From DASREM01 sp035652095 (GTDB taxonomy: Bacteria; Acidobacteriota; Terriglobia; Terriglobales; Acidobacteriaceae): DNA of 64,000 nucleotides. Shown one piece after another: positions 1-7,806 of this stretch. The position numbers were made by a program, and so were the translations under genes. How positions within the stretch are numbered: position 1 is the stretch's first letter; each line of letters starts with the position of its first letter. The stretch is taken from the NCBI GenBank assembly GCA_035652095.1, contig DASREM010000038.1, positions 1 through 64,000 on the forward strand, given 5' to 3'. A model generated the notes under the pieces. It saw only the letters and a program-made list of their open reading frames with translations, was not told where the DNA came from and did not search any database.

Positions 1-180
1 GCAACCTTGACCGAAGCCAGGCAAGTCATCGAAGCCTGGAGACGGGAATACAATGACAGTCGTCCTCACCGATCTCTGGGAGAACGAACGCCGAGTGAGT
101 TCGCCTGCCAAATCGCTTGCAAGGGCGATTTGCCAGGCTCAAAACCGTCGGAAACTAACTCTGGGAGTGTTACAGAATAA
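1..180 (+). mobile_element. IS3-family transposase OrfB, C-terminal fragment
   Basis: The first frame is open from base 1 to a TAA at 178-180 and encodes 59 residues typical of the C-terminus of the IS3-family DDE transposase (OrfB, integrase core). The diagnostic stretch is EAWRREYNDSRPHRSLGERTP at residues 11-31, containing the YN-x2-RPH-x-SLG signature; the catalytic Glu lies just upstream of such motifs, so most of the gene lies outside the window. The element's transposase catalyses copy-paste transposition of the IS. Whether the full element is intact cannot be seen. Confidence 0.85.
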
Positions 181-201
181 GGGGACCGATCATGGGGGTC
201 A
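181..201 (+). repeat. Right terminal inverted repeat of the IS3-family element
   Basis: Immediately after the transposase stop lies a 21-base stretch which, read from the outside inwards on the other strand, begins TGACCCCC, the usual tip of IS3-family (IS407-like) ends. The element should therefore end at about base 201. The matching left end and the target duplication lie outside the window, so the exact boundary is inferred. Confidence 0.6.
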
Positions 202-699
202 CCGGTGGCCCCACGCCTCAGGCGCAGGTCACAGTATCGGGGTAGCCTTGCCGACACCCTGGTGATCAATGCTAAGAACATCCGGCCCGGCCTCGGCTTC
301 GACATGTTTACGGTTGAACGAAGCAACCTTCTTGCCGATCACACAGTGGACCCGGACTTTGCCAATTTTGGCTTTGCCTGGTACCAATCGGATCTGGAAG
401 CCAACAGCGAAGGCAAGATCAGCGCCAGCATAAAAACCATCCTCTTGGACCAGATTTTCGGGTTCGACCCTGACAATTTGACGAACCCGAACCCGATCAA
501 CACTTTCCACCTCGGTTTCTGGTTTAACAATCCCCAGGACGCCAATATGAACGGCTGCGTTTTCGACGTAACCAAGCCAACACCGTTCAATGGCGAGCAC
601 AAGGCGGGACCAGTGGCCATGATTTCAGTGCCAAACGCGACCACCAACCTCGGCCCCCTGTGCACGAACCCCAACAACGACGGAACCTGCAATCCGTAA
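202..699 (+). pseudogene. Broken gene for a secreted-type protein, cut by the IS and frameshifted
   Basis: From about base 244 to the TAA at 697-699 the sequence encodes some 150 protein-like residues (LADTLVINAKNIRPGLGFDMF onwards, ending in NNDGTCNP). Upstream of a TAG near 243, a different frame reads G-G-P-T-P-Q-A-Q-V-T-V-S-G, which looks like the natural continuation towards the N-terminus. One extra base near 243 would join them. The 5' part is replaced by the IS end. A GTG at 205 opens the downstream frame but the residues it adds are arginine-rich and unlike the rest. I read this as the 3' end of an inactivated gene of unknown function; expression of the fragment from an IS-borne promoter cannot be excluded. 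Confidence 0.5.
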
Positions 700-761
700 A
701 TCGCCCGAACGGCGGGGGCCCTGCGGTTCCCGCCCAACTTTTATTCACTTTGGAGTGCAAT

Positions 762-1601
762 ATGGAATTACAAACTACCACTGAACCCGCTTACATTCTC
801 GGTCATTCCCGGCGCGAGCTTGATCGCCTGAGCGCGCAGGCGGCTTTGTTTGAGCCTTTGACTCGGGAGCTGTTTCGAGAGGCCGGACTCGCACGCGGCA
901 TGCGAGTCCTCGATGTGGGTTGCGGCAGCGGAGACGTGAGCTTCCTGGCCGCCGAGTTTGTGGGCCCGGACGGACATGTGGTGGGCGTCGATCGCGCACC
1001 GGAATCCCTGGCCCGCGCAGAGCGGCGCAACCAAGACCGGGGCCTGAGAAATGTTTCCTGGATCCGGGGAGATCCGACCGAGCTGGAATTCGACGCGCCC
1101 TTTGATGCGATCATCGGCCGATTAGTCCTGATGTACTACCGCGACCCTGCGAGCGCGCTGCGAAAACTTCACCATAAGCTCCGTCCGGGCGGACTGATTG
1201 TTTTTCAGGAGCTTGACCCTGGCGCCTGCCGTTCGTTCCCGGTGAGCCCGACGTATTCGAAATGTGTAGACCTGATTTGGCGGACTTTAGAAATCAGCGG
1301 TGCGCGGCCGCAACTTGGATTGGAACTTTACCCATTATTTGTTTCCGCAGGGTTCCCTGACACACGACTGCGCATGGGCGGATACATCTGCGGCGGATTG
1401 GATAACCCGCTGTGTGAACACATTGCTGACGTGGTAGGAAGCTTAATGCCCGCGATGGAGAAGTTCGGGATTGCGAGCGCCGAGGAGTTGGACGTGGACG
1501 GACTGGCCGACCGCTTGCGAAGGGAAGTTTCCGAAAATGGTGGCGTGATCACTTCACCTTCGCTGGTGGGAGCGTGGTCGCGAAAGCAATCCGGCTCGTA
1601 A
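762..1601 (+). CDS. Class I SAM-dependent methyltransferase
   Basis: The 279-residue product has the Rossmann-fold methyltransferase motif I, VLDVGCGSGDVSFLA, at about residues 48-62, followed by the acidic post-II loop (VVGVDRAPESL) and motif IV (FDAIIGRLVLMYYRDP). It resembles the ubiquinone/menaquinone methyltransferase-like group (Methyltransf_11/25) that acts on small molecules; the substrate is unknown. I placed the start at 762 because GGAG lies 7-10 bases upstream and the open frame before it shows no conserved features. It stands alone, ending at a hairpin shared with the convergent protease gene. Confidence 0.85.
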   Translation: MELQTTTEPAYILGHSRRELDRLSAQAALFEPLTRELFREAGLARGMRVLDVGCGSGDVSFLAAEFVGPDGHVVGVDRAPESLARAERRNQDRGLRNVSWIRGDPTELEFDAPFDAIIGRLVLMYYRDPASALRKLHHKLRPGGLIVFQELDPGACRSFPVSPTYSKCVDLIWRTLEISGARPQLGLELYPLFVSAGFPDTRLRMGGYICGGLDNPLCEHIADVVGSLMPAMEKFGIASAEELDVDGLADRLRREVSENGGVITSPSLVGAWSRKQSGS

Positions 1602-1623
1602 TTCACGCAGGCCACAAAATACG

Positions 1624-1660
1624 GGGCCGGGAATTCCGGAATTGCTTTCGGTCCCGGCCC
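1624..1660. terminator. Bidirectional intrinsic terminator between convergent genes
   Basis: GGGCCGGGA (1624-1632) pairs perfectly with TCCCGGCCC (1652-1660) around a 19-base loop. A TGTTTT run follows on the plus strand and ACAAAAT precedes it, giving T-rich tails in both directions. It sits between the methyltransferase stop (1601) and the protease stop (1690), where a shared terminator is expected. Confidence 0.7.
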
Positions 1661-1689
1661 TGTTTTACTTCACCTCGCTGCCGCGTACC

Positions 1690-3471
1690 CTACTTGCTCG
1701 AGGGCGCACCATTGGAGGCAGTGGTTGCGCCATTTGCGTTCGTCGGCACACTGCTTCCCAGGCGGGTAAGACGCGGGAAGAACGGAGTAACTTCAAAAGG
1801 CATCTTGTCACGCGAAGAAGTGATCGCAACCGGAGCTGTCTTGATCAGTTCGACGTGATTGTCCCAGGAATTCAACTTCACGCGTCCTCCCAGGGGCAAA
1901 GCTGCAATCTGATCGAGTTTGTTCGGATCGAGCGCTGGAGCGGACGCCATAAGTGCTGACATGCGCTCAATGTTGCCCTTGTTATCGGTGAAGTTGTTCC
2001 CCAGGTGGGCGGTCAGCAATGCTGAGAGTTCAGGGGCCCGCGAACCCAGCTCCTTCAAGAACAGGCCTGCGGTTTCGAGCTTCTGCGAATAGGGCGAGCT
2101 CTTCAGCATGTCCAGGGCTTTCTTGTCCGCCGCCGTTTCTTCTTCGGGAACGTGACGGAATCCGAAGTTCGAATAAGTGGATTCGTCGGAGAAGAGCATA
2201 CGATCATTGAAGGCGAATTTGCTGCCTAGGTTATGCCCAAGGACGATGTGGGCCAGTTCGTGCGAAAGCACCATCGCCAGGCTGGCTTCATCCGGCAAGG
2301 TGTCGATCAGCCCGCGGCTGACAATGATGGTATTGCCTACGCTAAAGGTCTCCAGCGGAGATGTCAGCATGACCCGGGTCCGTACTGGCCGGGGCAGTTC
2401 GATGTTGTTCGTGATCTCCAGGTTCTGGACGACGGTCATCAGAATCTTGTCCACTTCTCCTTCAGGAGCCAGTAAGCCGGCATTCTGAAGGCGCTCGACG
2501 ACGTTGTCCTCCGCCTGCTGTTGCCACTCGCGCTGCGCCTGCAGCGGTGAGGGGTCGGAGGCGGCAGCGCTCTCGTCCTTCACGCTGTCAACCCGGATCT
2601 GAGTCAGTTCGTCTTCCTGTCCTTCTTTCTTCAGGTCATAGCCCCAGATGCGGCTCTGCGCCTTGAAGGCCATCTTGTCCTTAGACCCGTAGCTGAAATC
2701 GCCTTCTTCACTGTAGATGTAAGCGGGCACCCAGAATCCAGGAATCAGGTTCAGGCGCCAGCTGTCCATGTGGAAGAAATATGCGTTTCGCGGACGCGGA
2801 GCATAGGTTCCGTTCAGACGGACAATGTTGTAGTCCTGATCCTCCACCCAGATGCGTCCCAGGAAGCGACCTTTGCCGGCGTCCTTTTTCGGCGTTACAT
2901 CGAACACCAGACAGCGGATGTCACCGAGGAATTCGCGGCGAACGTACTTGAACTCGTAGTGATTGCGGTCGAAATCCTCGCGATCGGCGAATACCATCCA
3001 GGAGAAACCGAGGGGCTTGTACTCGAACTTAAACATCTTGGTGAACCCGCCCAGCATACGGGCCTGGAAGCTTCCGTCCTTAGAAAGATAGTCGCGACGG
3101 TCAACCGTGTCGCCCATATCCATGCGCCCGAGAAAGTAGTGATCTTCCTTGGGGACGGGGCCCATTTGAGGATCGAGTTTGAGGTTTTGGAGATAAGTTT
3201 CGACGAGCGGCGTGCGCTCCTTCAGCATGGACATCAAGGCGTGTTCGCGTTCGATGGTGCGATCCACAACCTGGTCCATGGTGGTTGGAGCAGCGGCAGT
3301 CTGGGCGGGCGCCGAGTTTTGCCCTGTAGTTGTTGCCGGCGGGGCATTCTGTGCGGCAGCCACTGGGCCGGCGGGCGTCTGGCTCGATAGCGATCCATTG
3401 GACTTCTGCTGCGCCACCGCACCCAGCGACGCCAGCATTATGGCGGTGAGCATCCATTTCCAAGTACGCAT
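1690..3471 (-). CDS. Secreted M48-family zinc metalloprotease
   Basis: This 593-residue protein begins with a signal peptide (MRTWKWMLTAIMLASLGAVAQ) and a Pro/Ala/Gln-rich low-complexity stretch (residues 22-65). Residues 100-300 form a region rich in aromatic and acidic residues with no motif I recognise. The C-terminal part is an M48 peptidase domain with the zinc motif HELAH (H404, E405, H408) in the context VLSHELAHIVLGHN, and a candidate third ligand in the EEETAADKKALDML stretch typical of M48 (E-x3-D). Family members degrade or quality-control envelope proteins (compare BepA/LoiP). The large N-terminal extension is an acidobacterial type. It is monocistronic or last in its unit, ending at the shared hairpin. 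Confidence 0.85.
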   Translation of the reverse strand: MRTWKWMLTAIMLASLGAVAQQKSNGSLSSQTPAGPVAAAQNAPPATTTGQNSAPAQTAAAPTTMDQVVDRTIEREHALMSMLKERTPLVETYLQNLKLDPQMGPVPKEDHYFLGRMDMGDTVDRRDYLSKDGSFQARMLGGFTKMFKFEYKPLGFSWMVFADREDFDRNHYEFKYVRREFLGDIRCLVFDVTPKKDAGKGRFLGRIWVEDQDYNIVRLNGTYAPRPRNAYFFHMDSWRLNLIPGFWVPAYIYSEEGDFSYGSKDKMAFKAQSRIWGYDLKKEGQEDELTQIRVDSVKDESAAASDPSPLQAQREWQQQAEDNVVERLQNAGLLAPEGEVDKILMTVVQNLEITNNIELPRPVRTRVMLTSPLETFSVGNTIIVSRGLIDTLPDEASLAMVLSHELAHIVLGHNLGSKFAFNDRMLFSDESTYSNFGFRHVPEEETAADKKALDMLKSSPYSQKLETAGLFLKELGSRAPELSALLTAHLGNNFTDNKGNIERMSALMASAPALDPNKLDQIAALPLGGRVKLNSWDNHVELIKTAPVAITSSRDKMPFEVTPFFPRLTRLGSSVPTNANGATTASNGAPSSK

Positions 3472-3500
3472 AACTCTGGTCCTCTTTTTCTTTACGATTG

Positions 3501-4544
3501 CTAATACGCCAACTGGAAAACCACGTGAACTACCGCGGTGGAATCCACTGGAACGCCATTCCGCAACGCAGCTTTGAAACGCATCTTGTTTGCAGCCACC
3601 ACAGCAGCTTCATCCAGACCGTGGCCTAGGCCTCGAACAACGCGGCTCACATGCAGTTGCCCGTCAGCGCGGAACATCACTTCCAGCAAGACTTCTCCCT
3701 CTAATTTCAGGTTTCTTGCTTCTTCGGTGTAAGTCGGGTTGGGTTTGAAGGTAATTTGCACGGGGGTGGTGGGAGGACCGCTTTCGAGTTGCTGGGGCTT
3801 CAGGCCGCCGGTTTGAGCTACGGACTGAGTTCCAAAACCTCCAGTCTGTATCCCACCCTGCCCACGGCCGTTACTGCGGCCATCGCCATTTCCACCATTC
3901 GCGATACCATTGCCGAAGCCCGTGCTCGCGATCGTGCCTTTCAAACCATTCGCACCGCCTGATCCATTGCCTTGTCCCGGGCCTTGCGGAAGATCAAAGG
4001 AGCCGGTGTTCATGGCGACAAGTCGCGCGTTGGGCTTGCCATCCCCCTTGATCCCATTCGGATCGCCAAATCCGCCGGTTTGCACTTTCTGCACGGGGGC
4101 ATTCAGTGTTGGAACTGCGGAACTGCCAAACTCACCCGTATGAACGATCAACGCCGGACGCGCGCCTCCGGCCACTTTCAGAACCGTGGGTGTGAAACTG
4201 TTTACCACGACTTTCGGAGGCGCTATTTCAGGAGCTTGGTGCGTAGTTCGCTGTAGTTCACGGGGCACTGTCAGCTTGGGTGCGGGAAACAATGCGGGCG
4301 GAAGGAGTTTTGCATGCAGCACCGGCTTCGGTGCTTTCCACTTCGGCGCCTTCGGCTGCAACCCCGGCATCGGGATCAGTTCAGTGACATGGTATTTCTG
4401 CGAAAGCTGAAGGCGGTCGGGCCAGATCAATCCAATGTTGACGACAATGAACAGCAGGAAGACTACCAGCCCATAGCTCGAAGCCAGCGTGCACCAGTCC
4501 AGCTTGCGCTCGGGAAGTAGTCCCAACTGGAAGTTCTCAGGCAT
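3501..4544 (-). CDS. TonB-family energy-transducing protein
   Basis: The product (347 residues from the ATG at 4544; a TTG at 4565 would add seven) has one membrane helix near residues 20-42 (SYGLVVFLLFIVVNIGLIW), a proline/lysine-rich segment (60-110), a long Gly/Asn-rich linker and a C-terminal TonB domain (last ~85 residues; P-x-YTEEARNLKLEGEVLLEV). That order matches TonB: inner-membrane anchor, periplasm-spanning linker, and domain contacting outer-membrane receptors. No exbB/exbD genes are adjacent. The linker carries five or six copies of a TGxFG-like motif (see findings). An alternative is one of the acidobacterial TonB-like proteins used outside iron uptake. Confidence 0.8.
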   Translation of the reverse strand: MPENFQLGLLPERKLDWCTLASSYGLVVFLLFIVVNIGLIWPDRLQLSQKYHVTELIPMPGLQPKAPKWKAPKPVLHAKLLPPALFPAPKLTVPRELQRTTHQAPEIAPPKVVVNSFTPTVLKVAGGARPALIVHTGEFGSSAVPTLNAPVQKVQTGGFGDPNGIKGDGKPNARLVAMNTGSFDLPQGPGQGNGSGGANGLKGTIASTGFGNGIANGGNGDGRSNGRGQGGIQTGGFGTQSVAQTGGLKPQQLESGPPTTPVQITFKPNPTYTEEARNLKLEGEVLLEVMFRADGQLHVSRVVRGLGHGLDEAAVVAANKMRFKAALRNGVPVDSTAVVHVVFQLAY

Positions 4545-4711
4545 AGCTATCCATATCTCCAACAAGGACCCGAGCCTGGGGAAGGTGCTGCGGGTGGAAC
4601 CACTACGGTAAGGGAGCAGGGAATATGGGTAAACGTGTCCGTTGCCGGTGTACTTCGGTAACTCACGTAATCTAAAAGGGGAACGGTGCCGTTTTGGAGA
4701 ACCCCGGAAGC

Positions 4712-6085
4712 CTATCGGCTGCGCCGTTGTTGAAAATAGAAGAACAACGGTATGCCGGCCAGGATTACTAAACTACCCAAGACGGAATTACGAAGGTTAT
4801 CGGTAAAGGTGTAATACAGCAGAATCGCGGACGCGACCACGAACATGGCCGGAAGGAATGGATAACCCCACACTCGATAGGGTCGCGGCGCGTCAGGTTC
4901 GCGATAGTGAAACACAAATATCGTGCTTCCCGCGATCATGTAAAAGAGCCATTCCGAGAAGATCGCAAGGGAGAATAGCTGGCGAAAATTTCCGCCCAAC
5001 AGAAGAAGAACAATCGAAAGCAGCGCTTGAACGATGATTGCAACCGACGGAGTGTGAAAACGCGGATGCACAGCAGCCAGGGCCTTGAAAAAGTATCTAT
5101 CGCGAGCGACTGCAAAAGGAACACGAGCTCCGCTCATGGTGGTGCCGTTCAAGGTTACAAGCATCGAGAAGGCCATTGCCGCCGACACTACGCTTGCGCC
5201 TAGCGGACCCAGCACCAGGCCGATGGCATCGGATGCGGGACGCGGGGATGATGCGATCACAAAAGCTGGTAACACATATTGCACGGCTGCGTTCACCAGA
5301 ATGTAGAGCAGTCCGACGACTGCAACCCCTGCGATCAACGCGACGGGAATGTTGCGCTCCGGATTGCGGACCTCTCCCGCCACCATGTTGAGGTCATTCC
5401 ATCCATCGTAGGCCCAAAGTGCTGCCACCAGCGCCGCCATGAAGCCGGCAATGCCACCTTTCGCCCCGGCAAACGATCCTGCGAAGTTGCTCCAACTCCC
5501 GCCGGCGAAGCTGAAACCGAGCCCCACGATGGCGAGGATGATCCCCACCTTCAGCAGTGTGAATACAAATTGAAACTCGCCTGCCTTGCGAATACCGACA
5601 TAGTTCAAAACCGAAATCAGCACCGTGGCACTAATGGCCACCAGTTGTCCGTAGGAGACCGCAATGGGTTGGCTGATCCAATTGCTGCTGAAGAAACTTA
5701 GGGCAGGGAATGTTCCCAGAATGCGGACAATCCCCGTGGTTACTGTGGCGATGGACGCGGGCTTAGCGATGATGAACCAGGTCCAGGCATAAAGGAACCC
5801 GGCAAGGGGACCATATGCGTCGCGCACGTAAACGTACTCGCCTCCAGCTTGCGGGCGCATGGCTCCAAGCTCGGCGTAAGTGAGGGCTCCAAAAAAAGAA
5901 AGCAGGCCGCCTACGAGCCATGCGAGATAGACCAGGCGGGCTGATCCGACGGCCTGCATCATCTCGGCGGGAACCAGGAAGATTCCGCTGCCGATGATCG
6001 TTCCCACCACGACGGCAGTGGCGTGACGCGCGCCGAGATCGCGAACCAGGTCCGGTTTAGGGCTATGAGCCGGGGCAGACATCAA
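4712..6085 (-). CDS. APC-family amino acid permease
   Basis: A 457-residue integral membrane protein with about 12 hydrophobic segments. The N-terminal first helix carries the APC signature VVGTIIGSGIFLVPAEM (residues 26-42) that lines the substrate site in the amino acid/polyamine/cation superfamily. The later ALWAYDGWNDLNMVAGEVRNPERNIP segment is the conserved helix 6 to loop region of the LAT/SLC7-like branch, suggesting neutral amino acid antiport or import. The same-strand symporter gene lies 55 bases upstream, so the two may be cotranscribed. Substrate cannot be told from sequence. Confidence 0.88.
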   Translation of the reverse strand: MMSAPAHSPKPDLVRDLGARHATAVVVGTIIGSGIFLVPAEMMQAVGSARLVYLAWLVGGLLSFFGALTYAELGAMRPQAGGEYVYVRDAYGPLAGFLYAWTWFIIAKPASIATVTTGIVRILGTFPALSFFSSNWISQPIAVSYGQLVAISATVLISVLNYVGIRKAGEFQFVFTLLKVGIILAIVGLGFSFAGGSWSNFAGSFAGAKGGIAGFMAALVAALWAYDGWNDLNMVAGEVRNPERNIPVALIAGVAVVGLLYILVNAAVQYVLPAFVIASSPRPASDAIGLVLGPLGASVVSAAMAFSMLVTLNGTTMSGARVPFAVARDRYFFKALAAVHPRFHTPSVAIIVQALLSIVLLLLGGNFRQLFSLAIFSEWLFYMIAGSTIFVFHYREPDAPRPYRVWGYPFLPAMFVVASAILLYYTFTDNLRNSVLGSLVILAGIPLFFYFQQRRSR

Positions 6086-6140
6086 GTAGGCGAGTATACG
6101 GGACTAACCAAAGGCACGAAACTGCGAACTCACAGGATTG

Positions 6141-7637
6141 TTACCCAGTCCGGTGTTCGTGACTGAGTGCCGCGCTGACCACGTAACCCACAATGAATGT
6201 GACTGTGGTTCCTATTGCTACCCACCAGGTCCAAGGCACCGTGCTGCCTAGCCAGAGATATAGCTCCGTTACAAGGCCACTCAGCATGCCGAAGATTGCG
6301 CCCGTTTGGTTCGCGCGTCGGGTGAGAACTCCCAGCAGGAAGGCGCCCAGCAGGGCCCCATAAGCCACGGAGGCGATTTGCAGGCCAACTTCTACCACGC
6401 GGCCTGCTTTATGAAGTGCAAGGACCGCCAGTCCGAACAATATGAATGCCCAAATCACGGTTGCGACGCGGGAGAGACCCAGTCGTTTGCGCTCAGATGT
6501 CTCAGGGTTCGCCCGCACGTAAAAATCAATCATCGAGCTTGAGGACAGCGAATTCAGAGCAGCGCTCAGATTCGACATTGCCGCCGCCAGGATTGCAGCG
6601 ATCAGAAGCCCGGAAATTCCGTGTGGCATCTCGGACACAATAAACGTCGGGAAAATTCGATCGGCCTTTCCGAAATTCTGCGAAGGAAGCTGGTAGAACA
6701 CGTAAAGCATAGTTCCCAGCAGCAGGAAAAGAGCAAACTGGAAAAGAATCGCAATGCCGCTGGTCAGCAAGGCCAGCACGGACTGTCTCTGGTTGCGTGC
6801 CGCCAACAGGCGCTGAACAATCAATTGATCAGTCCCATGGCTGGCGGTGGTCAGGAACGTGCCACCAATGAGCCCTGCCCAGAATGTGTAGGGCAGTCCC
6901 AATGACAAGGAAAAGTCTAACACTTGCAGTTTCCCTGCACTGGCAGCCAGGCTGTGAATCGAGGACCATCCGCCCGGCACGATATGAATGACAGTGAAGA
7001 CTCCGACCAGCGTGCCTCCAATGTAGATGAATGTCTGGATGACATCGGTCCAAATGACGGCCGTCAGGCCGCCTTCGAACGTGTAAATCAGAGTCAAGGC
7101 AGTGATGAGAGCGATGGATGCGATCTGCCCGGTGCCGATAGCGATTCCAACCACGATAGAGACGGCATACACGCGAACTCCCTCCGCCGCGGCGCGCGTG
7201 GCCAGGAACAGCCCTGCGGTCAGGGACCGGATGGTCCTTCCAAAGCGGCGTTCCATCAGTTCGTACGCCGTGTAGAGATCGCCGCGGAAATAGTGGGGAA
7301 GGAGCAGGAAGCTGATGACAAACCGGCCCGCCACGTAGCCAAAGACTACCTGCAGGAATGTCAGGTTCGTGTCGTAGGCAAGACCAGGAATACTGATGAT
7401 GGTGAGGGTACTGGTCTCGGCCGCTACGATGGACAACGCGATCGCCCACCATGGGATGTTCCGGTCAGCCAGGAAGTAGTCACGGAGGGAGCGTTGGCGC
7501 TTGCGAAAACGAATTCCGAAAAGGGTGATCCCGGCCAGGTAGGCAGTGACGATGAGCAGGTCGGGAGTAGTCAGGCGCAAGATCCAGAATTCCTCAATTT
7601 GAGATGGCCGCCGCCCGGGAACAAGGTTCAGTGCCAT
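6141..7637 (-). CDS. Sodium:solute symporter (SSS family)
   Basis: The product, 498 residues from the ATG at 7637, has about 13 membrane helices and the SSS features LADRNIPWWAIALSIVAAETS near residues 60-80 and the GLPYTFWAGLIGG and ASHGTDQLIVQRLLAAR segments of the middle. It belongs to the SGLT/NIS-like group (sodium-coupled uptake of sugars, amino acids or anions). The frame stays open to 7799 through a TTG, but those 54 residues lack SSS similarity and would run to the start of the divergent kinase gene, so I prefer 7637. The substrate is unknown; the gene precedes an APC permease in the same orientation. Confidence 0.85.
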   Translation of the reverse strand: MALNLVPGRRPSQIEEFWILRLTTPDLLIVTAYLAGITLFGIRFRKRQRSLRDYFLADRNIPWWAIALSIVAAETSTLTIISIPGLAYDTNLTFLQVVFGYVAGRFVISFLLLPHYFRGDLYTAYELMERRFGRTIRSLTAGLFLATRAAAEGVRVYAVSIVVGIAIGTGQIASIALITALTLIYTFEGGLTAVIWTDVIQTFIYIGGTLVGVFTVIHIVPGGWSSIHSLAASAGKLQVLDFSLSLGLPYTFWAGLIGGTFLTTASHGTDQLIVQRLLAARNQRQSVLALLTSGIAILFQFALFLLLGTMLYVFYQLPSQNFGKADRIFPTFIVSEMPHGISGLLIAAILAAAMSNLSAALNSLSSSSMIDFYVRANPETSERKRLGLSRVATVIWAFILFGLAVLALHKAGRVVEVGLQIASVAYGALLGAFLLGVLTRRANQTGAIFGMLSGLVTELYLWLGSTVPWTWWVAIGTTVTFIVGYVVSAALSHEHRTG

Positions 7638-7806
7638 TCTAGCCGCGCGTGGTTCAAAACTCTCAAGGAGTTGAGACAGGTAACCGATTCTGTAAATTGG
7701 AGTTTCTGGTCCAGAATTGCGTTCGGCATTCAAAATTCCGCATCTGAATGGTTTGTTCAATGCGAAAAAGTAGTAAGGTGAAGCGGTTGTCTCCCCCAAG
7801 GAGTAG

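Noticed and set aside
6924..7781. A 285-codon plus-strand frame opposite the SSS symporter
   Set aside because: Composition rich in Gln, Asp, Gly and Arg without hydrophobic core, no ribosome binding site, and exactly opposite a conserved transporter.
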